Notes under the pieces: model-generated
Told to the model about the DNA's origin: nothing
The model's input: the letters and a program-made list of their open reading frames with translations, nothing else
Database searches by the model: none
Made by a program: the position numbers and the translations under genes
Origin: Microcaldota archaeon
GTDB taxonomy: Archaea; Micrarchaeota; Micrarchaeia; Micrarchaeales; Micrarchaeaceae
Direction: 5' to 3'
Length of the DNA stretch: 45,991 nucleotides
NCBI GenBank assembly: GCA_021828345.1
Contig: JAJZJI010000004.1
Span: 1 to 45,991 of the forward strand
Shown here: piece by piece, positions 8,205 through 16,774 of the stretch
How the letters are laid out: each line of letters opens with the position of its first letter
Position numbering within the stretch: position 1 is the first letter of the stretch

Positions 8205-8369
8205 ATGAAAAAAGTTGAACTCAACAGAAAAACAGAACTCAAAATTCGTGGTATAGTTGGATTTATGATTAAAAAAGTAACTCCGTTCGGAACCGGGGCG
8301 AAAGTAGACTGCCCAAAAGAGTATATCGGAAAAGAAGTGTACCTAATAGTAACTAATAAAGAGGATTAA
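8205..8369 (+). CDS. DUF2080 transposon-encoded protein, 54 aa
   Basis: A 54-residue protein with the DUF2080 signature: a basic N-terminus, GIVGFMIKKVTPFG, then AKVDCPKEYIGKEVYLI. The expected KVTPFG...AKV..PKEYIGK order is complete, so this small gene is intact. DUF2080 proteins are encoded inside archaeal insertion sequences beside a transposase. Their role is not known; the sequence pattern resembles AbrB-like small beta proteins. A GGTG Shine-Dalgarno precedes ATG 8205. The gene has outlived its transposase, whose catalytic part is lost next door. It may be inert or may have been kept as a small regulator. Confidence 0.75.
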   Translation: MKKVELNRKTELKIRGIVGFMIKKVTPFGTGAKVDCPKEYIGKEVYLIVTNKED

Positions 8370-8395
8370 TTAACGACTTTTGTCCCAGACTCGTA

Positions 8396-8412
8396 TTAAA
8401 CGATACGTTTAA
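8396..8412. promoter_or_regulatory. operator-like inverted repeat beside a TATA box
   Basis: TTAAACG-ATA-CGTTTAA is a perfect 7-bp inverted repeat with a 3-bp spacer. It abuts the TATA-like AAATATATAAAC (about 8410-8421) ahead of the gene starting at 8453. The position over the TFB/TBP site suits a repressor operator. It could also be an old IS terminal repeat, since IS remnants lie just upstream. Confidence 0.35.
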
Positions 8413-8452
8413 ATATATAAACTACAACCACAATATATATATAGGCGATCGA

Positions 8453-8746
8453 TTGGCTGAGATAAATATTAATCCGCGAAAAATTATTCGGAATAATTCA
8501 CGCTCTGATCCATTCACAAAACCCATAAATGGTTATAGGGTTATGACCGTTGTAGATGAAGAACGATTGCATGCAAAGCATCTTAGTACAGAAGAATTAT
8601 ATAGCATAGATAGATTACTAGTTTTAAGAAATCTTGCAAGAAAAGAACTATCAAGATTAAATGAGATATTACCAAGTCAGACCATTGTAAAAATTGAGGA
8701 TATTTTACAAAATTTAATAGATAGAGTAGAGGGTTTAGAGAAATAG
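8453..8746 (+). CDS. unknown small protein, 97 aa
   Basis: No family recognised. The protein is 97 residues and soluble. A polar N-terminal 40 residues is followed by a helical, leucine-rich second half (TEELYSIDRLLVLRNLARKEL, split over two helices) that could form a coiled coil or helix-turn-helix. The start is TTG 8453, about 35 bp after a TATA-like run and preceded by a GGCGAT sequence. ATG codons occur only after codon 30. It sits 30 bp upstream of the M49 peptidase gene on the same strand and may be co-transcribed with it. The reading frame looks coding, but the start is uncertain. Confidence 0.6.
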   Translation: MAEININPRKIIRNNSRSDPFTKPINGYRVMTVVDEERLHAKHLSTEELYSIDRLLVLRNLARKELSRLNEILPSQTIVKIEDILQNLIDRVEGLEK

Positions 8747-8776
8747 CATATTAAATTTTCCTTCTTATTCTTTAAT

Positions 8777-10348
8777 ATGAACGATAATTTAAATATAAAT
8801 AATAGGCTTAATAAAATTATTGAAGTGAATATTCCATTTGATGCTTCCCTTTTCTCAACTGAGGAGCTTAAAGTAGTAAAAAAGCTTGTAGAGGCGTCTA
8901 AATTAATAGACAAATTATATCTTCTGCAAATATATAAAAAAAATGAAGAGATAATAAAAAAGCTCTCTTCAGAAAACCAAAATATATTAAAATATTTTAT
9001 GTGGAATATGAGCCCGTGGGATAGACTAAATGATGATGCGCCTTTTGCCGTTGATTTCAAACGCCCATTAGGCGTAGAGTTTTACCCATATGATATTAGC
9101 AAAAAAGAATTTTTAGATCACATAAATAATTCTAATAATAAGGATGCGTTTACAAGTTTTTATACCGTAATAAAAAGAAGAAACAATGAGCTAATAGCAG
9201 TTCCATATTCTGAGGAATATGCAGAATTATTAGAATCAATTTCAAATATTATTGAGGATGCAGCACAGATAACTACAAATCAATCGCTTAAAAAATTTTT
9301 ACATGAAAGAGCAAAAGCATTCTTAAGCAATGACTATTTTAACTCTGAAGTTTTGTACATTGATCTTGATAGCAAAATAGATGCGACATTAGGACCTTAT
9401 GAAGTTTATGATGATATGTTATTTGGTTATAAAGCATCATTCGAATCTTTTATACATATAAGAAATTATGATGAGAGTAAAAAATTGGAGTTATATTCAA
9501 AATATTTAAACGAAATAGACAATGCTCTCCCTGTTGATAAAAAATATAATTTTACCAAAAAAAGCCAAGAGTCACACACATTAGTCACAAATCTTATATA
9601 TTCTGGAGGAGGAGCAAATGGTGGTTATAGAGCACAAGCATATAATTTACCTAATGATAATAAAGTAAGAGAGGTTAAAGGTAGTAAAAAAGTGTTAATT
9701 AAAAATATAATGAACGAAAAATTCACAAAACTCGTACTACCTATGATAGATACGCTAATACTTGAATCGCAAAAAAAATACATAAATTTTGATGCTCATT
9801 TTAAATTTGTCCTATTTCACGAGCTATCACATGGTTTAGGGCCGGCGTTTATAATAAAGGATGGGGTTAAATTACCGGTTTCGGATGGAATGATGGAATT
9901 TAACTCTGGAATTGAAGAGGCAAAGGCGGATATTTGTGGAATTTATATGGCGGAGTATCTTATAAACAAAAAAATAATACAAAATGACATTGATGAAATA
10001 TATGCCACATATCTAATAAACATATTTAGAGCTATAAGATTTGGTATAAGTGAAGCGCATGGTATGGCTATGATGATGGAGTATAATTACCTTAAGTCAA
10101 AAGGTGGCATAAAATTTGATAATAATAGATTCGGCTTTGATTCTAAAAATATGCATAATGGAATAACGTTGTTATTGGAGGAGTTTCTAAATATACAAGC
10201 ATCCGGCAGTTATGAATTAGCCAAAGCATTCGTAGAAAAATACAATTTTATACCAAAAGAAATTGAAAAAGCAATAGGAGAGCTAAAAGATTTTCCCATC
10301 GATATATATCCGGTATTTGAATATGATAAAAAATCGGAGCTTATATGA
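8777..10348 (+). CDS. family M49 (dipeptidyl-peptidase III-like) metallopeptidase
   Basis: A zinc peptidase of 523 residues with no signal peptide or membrane segment. The zinc site is HELSH (H348, E349, H352) followed by a glycine-rich GLGP, with the third ligand in EEAKAD (E380/E381). This replaces the HELLGH...EECRAE pair of eukaryotic DPP III and follows the bacterial M49 form. Other M49 marks are the GVEFYPYDISKKEF segment near residue 100 and the LGPYEVYDDMLFGYKASFE block near residue 210. Such enzymes remove dipeptides from oligopeptides in the cytosol; some bacterial relatives lack proven activity. It overlaps the following methyltransferase frame by up to 26 bp, suggesting a shared transcript. 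Peptide recycling fits an organism that scavenges amino acids. Confidence 0.8.
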   Translation: MNDNLNINNRLNKIIEVNIPFDASLFSTEELKVVKKLVEASKLIDKLYLLQIYKKNEEIIKKLSSENQNILKYFMWNMSPWDRLNDDAPFAVDFKRPLGVEFYPYDISKKEFLDHINNSNNKDAFTSFYTVIKRRNNELIAVPYSEEYAELLESISNIIEDAAQITTNQSLKKFLHERAKAFLSNDYFNSEVLYIDLDSKIDATLGPYEVYDDMLFGYKASFESFIHIRNYDESKKLELYSKYLNEIDNALPVDKKYNFTKKSQESHTLVTNLIYSGGGANGGYRAQAYNLPNDNKVREVKGSKKVLIKNIMNEKFTKLVLPMIDTLILESQKKYINFDAHFKFVLFHELSHGLGPAFIIKDGVKLPVSDGMMEFNSGIEEAKADICGIYMAEYLINKKIIQNDIDEIYATYLINIFRAIRFGISEAHGMAMMMEYNYLKSKGGIKFDNNRFGFDSKNMHNGITLLLEEFLNIQASGSYELAKAFVEKYNFIPKEIEKAIGELKDFPIDIYPVFEYDKKSELI

Positions 10349-10910
10349 AAAAAAAGATGAACGTTTTGGATTTGTAATGTCTAAAATGTATAAATTTTTT
10401 ACTATTATACCTGCGAGTAAAGATATCTATAATGCAATAATATCTGATATTTTTACTAAAAAATTTAATAGTTTATTAGATATTGGTTGCGGCACCGGTG
10501 TTGTAATAAAAAGTATAGCGAAAAAGCGCAAAGGTATATATTATGGGATTGATCCTTCGCCATATATGGTAGATATAGCAAATAAAAATAACACCACTGT
10601 CAAATTTATTCTTGGTTCTAATAGGGAACTGCCCAAAAATAAAAAATTTGACATAATATTTTCCTCATTATCATTCCACCACTGGCCCGACAAAGAAACC
10701 TCTATAAATTATATATTAGATTCGCTGATTCCCAGTGGCATTTTTATAATATATGAGAGCGATAAGAATAAAATGAACTATTTATCTAAAATGCTTATCG
10801 GAAACCATGCAATGACGGAAGAGGCATTTAAAAAAATTTCATCTAAAATAGGCAAAAAGATTAAAATTAGGCGTAGGGGCTCTCTTATAATTGCTGAAAT
10901 AAAAAAATGA
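10323..10910 (+). CDS. class I SAM-dependent methyltransferase
   Basis: A Rossmann-fold methyltransferase of about 195 residues. Motif I is LLDIGCGTG, the acidic end of strand 2 is GIDPSPYMV, and the post-motif block is FDIIFSSLSFHHWPD, the pattern of UbiE/Methyltransf_11 proteins. The substrate cannot be read from the sequence; small molecules, quinones, lipids or tRNA are all possible. Starts possible are ATG 10323 (overlapping the peptidase stop by 26 bp), TTG 10317, or ATG 10377, which leaves the whole domain intact and gives no overlap. The next gene, a phosphoesterase, begins 4 bp after its stop. The three genes are probably one transcription unit. Confidence 0.82.
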   Translation: MIKNRSLYEKKDERFGFVMSKMYKFFTIIPASKDIYNAIISDIFTKKFNSLLDIGCGTGVVIKSIAKKRKGIYYGIDPSPYMVDIANKNNTTVKFILGSNRELPKNKKFDIIFSSLSFHHWPDKETSINYILDSLIPSGIFIIYESDKNKMNYLSKMLIGNHAMTEEAFKKISSKIGKKIKIRRRGSLIIAEIKK

Positions 10911-10914
10911 TTTT

Positions 10915-11658
10915 ATGATGCTAAATTCTGATATAGAATTAATTGATGGTAAACCCATATTATATATTAAAAGCTTATCTGCATTGGTATGCTCTGATTT
11001 ACATCTTGGCTATGAAGATATGATGGCCACAAAAGGTGTTTTTATACCACACGTAAATTTAAAGAGTATAAAGGAGCAATTAGATTATACAATAGATTTA
11101 CTTAAACCTAAATTACTTATAATAAATGGTGATGTAAAAAATGAATTTTCTTCAACCAATGTACATGAATTTAATGAACTTTATGATTTTTTTAATTACA
11201 TTGGAAAAAATAACATTAAAATAATATTAGTAAAAGGTAATCATGATAATTATATAAATAAATATAAGCATTCATTCAATATAGAAGTATATGATAATGA
11301 ATTCGTAAGCGGTAGATATCTTTTTTTCCATGGGGAACTTATGCCTACAAATAATTATAAAACAATAGATTTTCTGGTTATGGGGCACGAACACCCTTCA
11401 ATTAAAATAACAAGTAATAGTGGAAAGATTGAACGACTAAAATGCTTTCTTTATGGAAAATATCACAATAAAAATTTATTAGTGCTCCCAGCAATTAGTT
11501 ATTTTGCTTTAGGTACAATAATGAATGGGGGAAAAATTGGTTTTATATCTCCTATACTTAATAGCATAAATATTGATGGAATGGATGCTATAGCTATAGG
11601 TTATAATGAAACAATAAATTTTGGTAAAATTAAGCTGTTAAAGCGCCTGAATAGCTAA
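10915..11658 (+). CDS. calcineurin-like metallophosphoesterase
   Basis: A 247-residue two-metal phosphoesterase with the full set of motifs: SDLHLGY (D-x-H), IINGDVKNE (GD), VKGNHDNY (GNHD), LFFHGEL (H) and VMGHEHPS (GHxH). It belongs to the archaeal SbcD/Mre11-related group of small phosphoesterases. In many archaea these lie next to Lhr-type helicase genes. An Lhr gene is in this window but 9 kb away. It probably acts on nucleic acid or nucleotide phosphodiesters in the cytoplasm. ATGs at 10915 and 10918 are equally possible starts. It ends 1 bp before the convergent nuoH gene. Confidence 0.88.
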   Translation: MMLNSDIELIDGKPILYIKSLSALVCSDLHLGYEDMMATKGVFIPHVNLKSIKEQLDYTIDLLKPKLLIINGDVKNEFSSTNVHEFNELYDFFNYIGKNNIKIILVKGNHDNYINKYKHSFNIEVYDNEFVSGRYLFFHGELMPTNNYKTIDFLVMGHEHPSIKITSNSGKIERLKCFLYGKYHNKNLLVLPAISYFALGTIMNGGKIGFISPILNSINIDGMDAIAIGYNETINFGKIKLLKRLNS

Positions 11659-11659
11659 A

Positions 11660-12694
11660 TTATCTTACAAAAATCAAAAATGTAACTATAATATTTATTA
11701 TAGCAAGTGGGGTTAAATAAAGCCATCCATTTCTAATTATATTATTTATCCTCATACGTATTGTTGTAGCCCTGATAAGTATTATAGCAACACTGACAAT
11801 TATTACCTTTATTGCAATCCAGAATATTGCAGGAAGAAATGATGGGCCGAGCCAACCTCCTAAAAATATTAATGATATAAGAAGTGACCCTACAAATACC
11901 CTAGTGTAATCAGTAAATAGAGCAAGCGCATAGTATGGGGCACTTACATCAGTAAGCCATCCTGCTATTAACTCATTATCTGCCTCGCGCACATCAAATG
12001 GAGGGCGTTCCATCTCTGCAAGCATAACTACAAAAAATATTATAAATCCTATAGGCATTATAAGAACAAACCAAACATTGCTCTGCGTCTGAACTATGTT
12101 ATACAAACTAAAACCGCGTGATAGCATGGCGGATGCAACGACAACTAATAACATTGGAATTTCATAACTTATCATAACCATTACGGATCTTTGGGCGCTT
12201 ATTGAAGCAAATTTATTGCCACTAGTCCATGCGACCAAAAAGAGCAAAAGTGGTGAAAAAGATAGTATTGTAAAAACAACCAGCAGACTTATAGTTGCAT
12301 TTATGCCTACAAAAGAACCTGATAGTGGAATGAAAAATAATGTAAATATAAGAAGCGCATATGTTATTGGCATTACTATATTAAATAATGGCATATCGGC
12401 GTTTTTTGGCATTATATTCTCTTTTGATAATAATTTGGTTACATCCGCAAAATTTTGCAAAAGACCAAATTTACCCACATATGTTGGGCCATGTCTTGAC
12501 TGAACTCTTGCAATTATTTTTCTCTCTAACCAGCCAAATAGATAAACAAATAAGACAACTAAAATCATAAGTATTATGGTGAATGCAGCTATTGCTATTA
12601 TCAAAGATATTATAGAAACGCTGCTTGATGCATTTGAAAGCGTATAATATATGTAAGATAGCACACCGCTTATAATACTATTTGAGTATGACAT
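11660..12694 (-). CDS. nuoH: NADH-quinone oxidoreductase-like subunit H
   Basis: A 344-residue membrane protein with about eight transmembrane helices, the normal size for NuoH/FpoH. NuoH forms the floor of the quinone chamber of complex I. The conserved cytoplasmic loops are clear: GWLERKIIARVQSRHGPTYVGKFG (split over loop 1), then DVTKLLSKENIMP, and later AEMERPPFDVREADNELIAGW with the charged residues that line the quinone entry. The N-terminus begins with a polar stretch before the first helix. No other complex I gene is in the window, so either the operon is dispersed or the subunit is used in a reduced complex. It is transcribed divergently from the 12747 gene. Confidence 0.93.
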   Translation of the reverse strand: MSYSNSIISGVLSYIYYTLSNASSSVSIISLIIAIAAFTIILMILVVLFVYLFGWLERKIIARVQSRHGPTYVGKFGLLQNFADVTKLLSKENIMPKNADMPLFNIVMPITYALLIFTLFFIPLSGSFVGINATISLLVVFTILSFSPLLLFLVAWTSGNKFASISAQRSVMVMISYEIPMLLVVVASAMLSRGFSLYNIVQTQSNVWFVLIMPIGFIIFFVVMLAEMERPPFDVREADNELIAGWLTDVSAPYYALALFTDYTRVFVGSLLISLIFLGGWLGPSFLPAIFWIAIKVIIVSVAIILIRATTIRMRINNIIRNGWLYLTPLAIINIIVTFLIFVR

Positions 12695-12746
12695 AGTAAA
12701 GCGCTCACATTTAAGGTATTTATCTTTTGCTTTTTATTATAATCTT

Positions 12747-13010
12747 ATGTTATCTGATATGGCTATACACATATTAAAAGAGGGTAGAATAAAAGCTCGT
12801 GTGAAACGTGCGGGAATGCTGCAGGTACTCACATTTGAAATAAAGCGAGTAACACAAGGAAATATATCATTTCCAGAGCTCTACGTAAAACGCATGATAG
12901 ACTTAAACGAACTTACAAGATTAGCAAAAGAATTCGGGTTGCCCGTTGAAGCTGAAAATGGTAGGGCATTCCCCGAAGGCACCGGCGCAATGGATTTTAT
13001 AGGAGTATAA
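12747..13010 (+). CDS. unknown conserved-looking small protein, 87 aa
   Basis: I do not recognise a family. The 87-residue product is basic in its first half (IKARVKRAGMLQVLTFEIKR split by short strands) and glycine-rich near its C-terminus (FPEGTGAMDFIGV). It seems to mix beta strands and a helix (DLNELTRLAKEFG). It has no cysteines or membrane segment. The ATG at 12747 lies about 50 bp from the nuoH start on the opposite strand, with AT-rich promoter-like sequence between. Codon use matches its neighbours, so I consider it a real gene. Confidence 0.7.
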   Translation: MLSDMAIHILKEGRIKARVKRAGMLQVLTFEIKRVTQGNISFPELYVKRMIDLNELTRLAKEFGLPVEAENGRAFPEGTGAMDFIGV

Positions 13011-13016
13011 ATTATA

Positions 13017-13154
13017 TTAACCTCCTATTTTAAACATTTTTGTTCCACATTTTGGACATGTACCAGATGTTGCTTTCTTGCCGTTTTTCATTACAACCTG
13101 CTTCGCATCATTCATTTCACGCTTTTCCTTACATTTCACACAATATGCTTCCAT
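13017..13154 (-). CDS. DUF5679-type zinc ribbon, 45 aa
   Basis: A 45-residue protein found by translating the gap between genes. It reads AYCVKCKEKREM, then KNGKKATSGTCPKCGTKMF. The two CxxC knuckles (CVKC and CPKC) separated by about 25 residues form a zinc ribbon, and the KxREM...NGxxAT...CPxCGTKMF pattern is that of DUF5679 proteins, which are widespread in archaea and some bacteria. The function is not established; nucleic-acid binding is a common use of the fold. It is convergent with the 12747 gene (6-bp gap) and about 50 bp downstream of the permease gene on the same strand. Confidence 0.85.
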   Translation of the reverse strand: MEAYCVKCKEKREMNDAKQVVMKNGKKATSGTCPKCGTKMFKIGG

Positions 13155-13202
13155 ACTATCACAGTCTTATATTCTATTGTAGTATATTAAAAGTTATTGC
13201 AA

Positions 13203-14441
13203 TCAAAGGTAGAAGAATGCAAGGTATATAAACATATTTATTAGGGCAAGTGGAAGCCCTATTTTAGCAAATTCAGCAAATGTTATATTATGATTGCGCC
13301 TCTCTGCAATGCCTATTATTATAACATTGCTTGCCGCACCCAAAACTAGCATATTACCCGCTATAGTGCTGCCTGCAGCAAGAGCCATTAGCTGCAGTAT
13401 ATTTGAATTAATATTACTTAATATATTTGTATACAGTAATACTAGTGGCACATTTGATATAAGCTGACTTCCAAGCATGCTAAATACCATTATATTTAAT
13501 GGTGAATTTGATGCACTTTTTATCAATGTTATTGACTGCAATATGCCAGATTGCCATATACCACCTATTATGACAAACATTGATATAAAAAATATTATAG
13601 TACCAAAATCCACACTCTTTATTATCTTTAGCCGTTTTTTGCTAAATATAATTATTGGAAGTGCAGCAACTATTGGAAGATAAAATAAATAATTTTTTAC
13701 ACTAATATTTATTGCACTATAAAATATATATCCAATTATAAGAATTAAAAACAGCAATATTGATATTTTTGAAAGTGAAAACAGATTATCATTATTTTGC
13801 ATTTTAGGCTTTTTTATTCTTATTTTTCTATTCATCTCGGATTTGAATAATATATTAATAAACAGATAAAGCACGAACAAATTTATTATTGTTGGAATTG
13901 TAAGGTAAATGAAAAATGTGCTAAATGGATTTGTTATTAATTTATTTGATGCTACAATTAAATTTTGAGGGTTCCCTATAGGACTCATAACGCTTCCGAT
14001 GGTTATTGAAAATGCTAGTGCAAAAAGTAGCATTTTTGAGTTTATTTTATTCTCTTTTGATATCATGAGTAGTAAAGGAGTAGCAATTATTGCAACAGCA
14101 TCATTCATTAGTATTGTTGATATTAACCCCATGCCAAATATTATTAACAATATCAATGTATTTGTTGATCGTGCATGTTTAAAAAGCTTGTATGATATGT
14201 AAGAGATATATCCACTCTCTTCTAATGCGACACCAATTATGAATATACCTAAAAGAAAAAGTATTATATCAAAATTTATGTATGTAACTGCTGAACTAAT
14301 AGATATTTGACCAAATAGCAGCATAACTAGTGCGCCAGCCATAGTTATCAACCATATCCTTAATTTTTTATGGATTGCGCCGCGTATTGCTACTAGCACA
14401 AATACGACAATAACTATTAGAATAGGTATAAAGGATACCAT
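13203..14441 (-). CDS. ArsB/NhaD-type ion permease
   Basis: A 412-residue integral membrane protein with about eleven hydrophobic helices. It carries ILMNDAVAIIATP and the re-entrant GSVMSPIGNPQNLI signature typical of the ion transporter superfamily that includes ArsB, NhaD and CitM/SLC13 proteins. The related half-site near the C-terminus (SQLISNVPLVLL, then ALAAGSTIAGNMLVLGAASNVI) mirrors the first. It could export arsenite with ArsA, exchange Na+/H+, or import dicarboxylates or sulfate. No arsA, arsR or other specificity clue lies nearby. Arsenite or anion transport would suit an acidic metal-rich habitat, but that is inference. Confidence 0.82.
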   Translation of the reverse strand: MVSFIPILIVIVVFVLVAIRGAIHKKLRIWLITMAGALVMLLFGQISISSAVTYINFDIILFLLGIFIIGVALEESGYISYISYKLFKHARSTNTLILLIIFGMGLISTILMNDAVAIIATPLLLMISKENKINSKMLLFALAFSITIGSVMSPIGNPQNLIVASNKLITNPFSTFFIYLTIPTIINLFVLYLFINILFKSEMNRKIRIKKPKMQNNDNLFSLSKISILLFLILIIGYIFYSAINISVKNYLFYLPIVAALPIIIFSKKRLKIIKSVDFGTIIFFISMFVIIGGIWQSGILQSITLIKSASNSPLNIMVFSMLGSQLISNVPLVLLYTNILSNINSNILQLMALAAGSTIAGNMLVLGAASNVIIIGIAERRNHNITFAEFAKIGLPLALINMFIYLAFFYL

Positions 14442-14512
14442 AGCACCATTTCAATTGTGATACGTATCATTAAATATTATACATTGAAAATCGCTATTCT
14501 ATGATTATAGGG

Positions 14513-16207
14513 CTATATTATATTTGACACGTTCAATATTCCAGTAACATTATAATTTGCTGTGGTATTTTTGTATGTAAATGATAGTATGTAACTACTC
14601 TCTCCTGATATCACTGGAACCAATATATTTTTGCATGATAATACTATAGTATTTGATGCGTGCGAACCTATTGTAACATTAACTACATTATTATATTCAA
14701 GCCCGCTCATATAGCACGAACCATTTGTTAATTTTATGCTGCTATTGAGATTATTTTTTATAGATAATGTAGCTTGGTTAGTAGTATACGAAAAGTTCAT
14801 AACATTGCACGATATCGCATTTGTATTTGAAAAGAAGCATGTATTATTTACCGCGCTCATCCACAATATTGGCTTTTCTGTACTATTAAGAGCCGCTATA
14901 AGATGCTCGGCATTATAACTGGCATCGATTAACTGTGTATTATTTACAAATGAGTATATTGTGAAGTTATAATTCTTAGTGAACTCCGTTGATCTAATAA
15001 CCCCAAATGGAGATGTTAATGTCTTTGACGGTGCTATATATATCGAACATACAGCGCTGGTATTTGAAATAATGCCAAAGCACTTGCTGCTATTTACAAG
15101 CATATTATTATTGGAGGATATTCCACTCACAAAAAAGCCATTACTTATATTAAAGACATTGTACCAATAATTTGAATTATTATCAAAACCATACAGGGCG
15201 CCAAGATCTGTCGAATTTATATATCTAAATCCTTGTGCATAATACGTTATATTATATTTGTTGAAAACGGATCTGTTAAATATATATGAAATGTTAAGTG
15301 GTAGGCTCGTATAGCAGCTGCCAATGCCATTATATATTGATAGTTCTGTCCAACCCTTATTATACGAGAGGCAAGATATTATACCATTAGAAATGAAAAA
15401 TACATCGGTATTGTTTTCTTTTATGCTGTTAAATCCAAAGCTTGACATTATTCTATATATTGGAGCTGGACCTGTACCACTTAAGAGCATACTCTCCGCA
15501 CTGCTACCGTTTGCATACTTAACATAAGTACCTATTGAACTGTATATAAGGCCATAAAGATCACCAACCATTATGTGTTCTATTGATGGATCAACAGAAA
15601 AAATAGCATTAATCTTACTAACATTATAATAGCTGGTTTGAGCAGCCACAAGTGGGAATGCACTACCCATAAATGAAAAATTATATGCAGATATTATATT
15701 ACCATTTGGGAATTCTAAAATTTTTGATGGTGAAGCTGGCTGATTTATTGTTATTATAATATTTGATGATTTTATACTATTATTTGTAAAATTAAATATA
15801 CTTCCAGGATCCACAATCGCCTTGAAATTATAAGTGCCAGCAATAGCATATGTATAATTTATAGGTATACGGGCGCCTTTACCTGGGGGTAACGACACAT
15901 TATAAACTGAAAGTGTTCCATTTCCTAAATAAAACCCTACATCAAGATTTTTAATATATGAGGAACCTGTATTATTGACCTGTAAAATGAATCTTGTTGT
16001 ATTAAGAGGGTATAGATTTGTTGAATTTGGAGCACTTAACAATACATTTATTGATGCCTTGCCGCTGGATAGATTGCTTAATGCTATATATACCACAAGC
16101 GCTACAACCACCACTATACCTAAATAAATTAATGCGTTGCTTTTGCCTTTTTTATTTTTATCTAAATCGTTATGAGTATTCAAATTTGTAGATTCTCTCT
16201 TATCCAT
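14513..16207 (-). CDS. membrane-anchored surface glycoprotein with CARDB-like domain
   Basis: About 564 residues. A cytoplasmic polar N-terminus (DKRESTNLNTH, then KKGKS) is followed by one transmembrane helix (about residues 28-46) and a long external part. Residues about 55-140 resemble a CARDB/APHP adhesion domain (PLNTTRFILQVNNTGSS, then a PPGKGARIPINYTY strand). The rest is Asn/Ser/Thr/Tyr-rich with very many N-x-S/T sequons and several cysteines, as expected for an N-glycosylated surface protein; AglB is encoded at the window's end. The start is ATG 16207, with a GTG 9 bp upstream as alternative. It follows the winged-helix gene by about 12 bp on the same strand and is probably co-transcribed with it. 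Confidence 0.7.
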   Translation of the reverse strand: MDKRESTNLNTHNDLDKNKKGKSNALIYLGIVVVVALVVYIALSNLSSGKASINVLLSAPNSTNLYPLNTTRFILQVNNTGSSYIKNLDVGFYLGNGTLSVYNVSLPPGKGARIPINYTYAIAGTYNFKAIVDPGSIFNFTNNSIKSSNIIITINQPASPSKILEFPNGNIISAYNFSFMGSAFPLVAAQTSYYNVSKINAIFSVDPSIEHIMVGDLYGLIYSSIGTYVKYANGSSAESMLLSGTGPAPIYRIMSSFGFNSIKENNTDVFFISNGIISCLSYNKGWTELSIYNGIGSCYTSLPLNISYIFNRSVFNKYNITYYAQGFRYINSTDLGALYGFDNNSNYWYNVFNISNGFFVSGISSNNNMLVNSSKCFGIISNTSAVCSIYIAPSKTLTSPFGVIRSTEFTKNYNFTIYSFVNNTQLIDASYNAEHLIAALNSTEKPILWMSAVNNTCFFSNTNAISCNVMNFSYTTNQATLSIKNNLNSSIKLTNGSCYMSGLEYNNVVNVTIGSHASNTIVLSCKNILVPVISGESSYILSFTYKNTTANYNVTGILNVSNII

Positions 16208-16219
16208 ATAATTCACATC

Positions 16220-16675
16220 TTATCTATTTTTAAGCTCTTTAAGTGCAAGGATCATCTTTTCCTTAATAGGAGACATTATATTATCTATATAGCTATTAAC
16301 CCATACAGATTCATCATATTTGTCCCCTATTTTCGGATTAAATATAAAATATCTACCCTTTTCATTATTTATGATTTTTGCCTTTTTAAATTGCAGCAGA
16401 TGATATCTTAAAGTTTTCTCATTTATTGGCGCCCAATTTAACCCTATATATTCAGAAAGTTCTGACACGCTAGGATCACGCCTTAAAGAAAATTGGAAGT
16501 GTAATATTGCATCCAAAACCGAAACGGCCGATTGCCTTGATTCACCTGGATTAATTATTCCCATTGAGAGTGCAAGATAACGCACTATAGAACGCCTTGT
16601 CTCACTCACTTCGTCTGAGAGACGCAGATCTCTTAGCGTAATTTCACCTTCAATAAGCTTGGATTCATTTATCAT
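16220..16675 (-). CDS. winged-helix DNA-binding protein
   Basis: A 151-residue soluble protein. The central part reads as a winged helix: SVLDAILHFQFSL, DPSVSELSEYIG, then INEKTLRYHLLQFKKAKII as recognition helix, followed by NEKGRYFIFNP as the wing. N-terminal residues form a helix (DEVSETRRSIVRYLAL) that may dimerise. It is probably a transcription regulator. It lies upstream of, and in the same direction as, the CARDB-like surface protein gene, which may be its target or partner. A divergent small gene begins about 100 bp away. The ligand or signal is unknown; no metal-binding cysteines are seen. Confidence 0.7.
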   Translation of the reverse strand: MINESKLIEGEITLRDLRLSDEVSETRRSIVRYLALSMGIINPGESRQSAVSVLDAILHFQFSLRRDPSVSELSEYIGLNWAPINEKTLRYHLLQFKKAKIINNEKGRYFIFNPKIGDKYDESVWVNSYIDNIMSPIKEKMILALKELKNR

Positions 16676-16774
16676 AATATAATACCACTATCTATAAATT
16701 GCATTAAATAAGTTTATATTTATTTGCTGATAAACTTAATATACAACATTGCTCTTTTATGTTTTAGTGATTTT

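Noticed and set aside
13040..13231. Plus-strand 63-residue frame
   Set aside because: It lies antisense to the DUF5679 zinc ribbon and the end of the permease gene and has no coding character.
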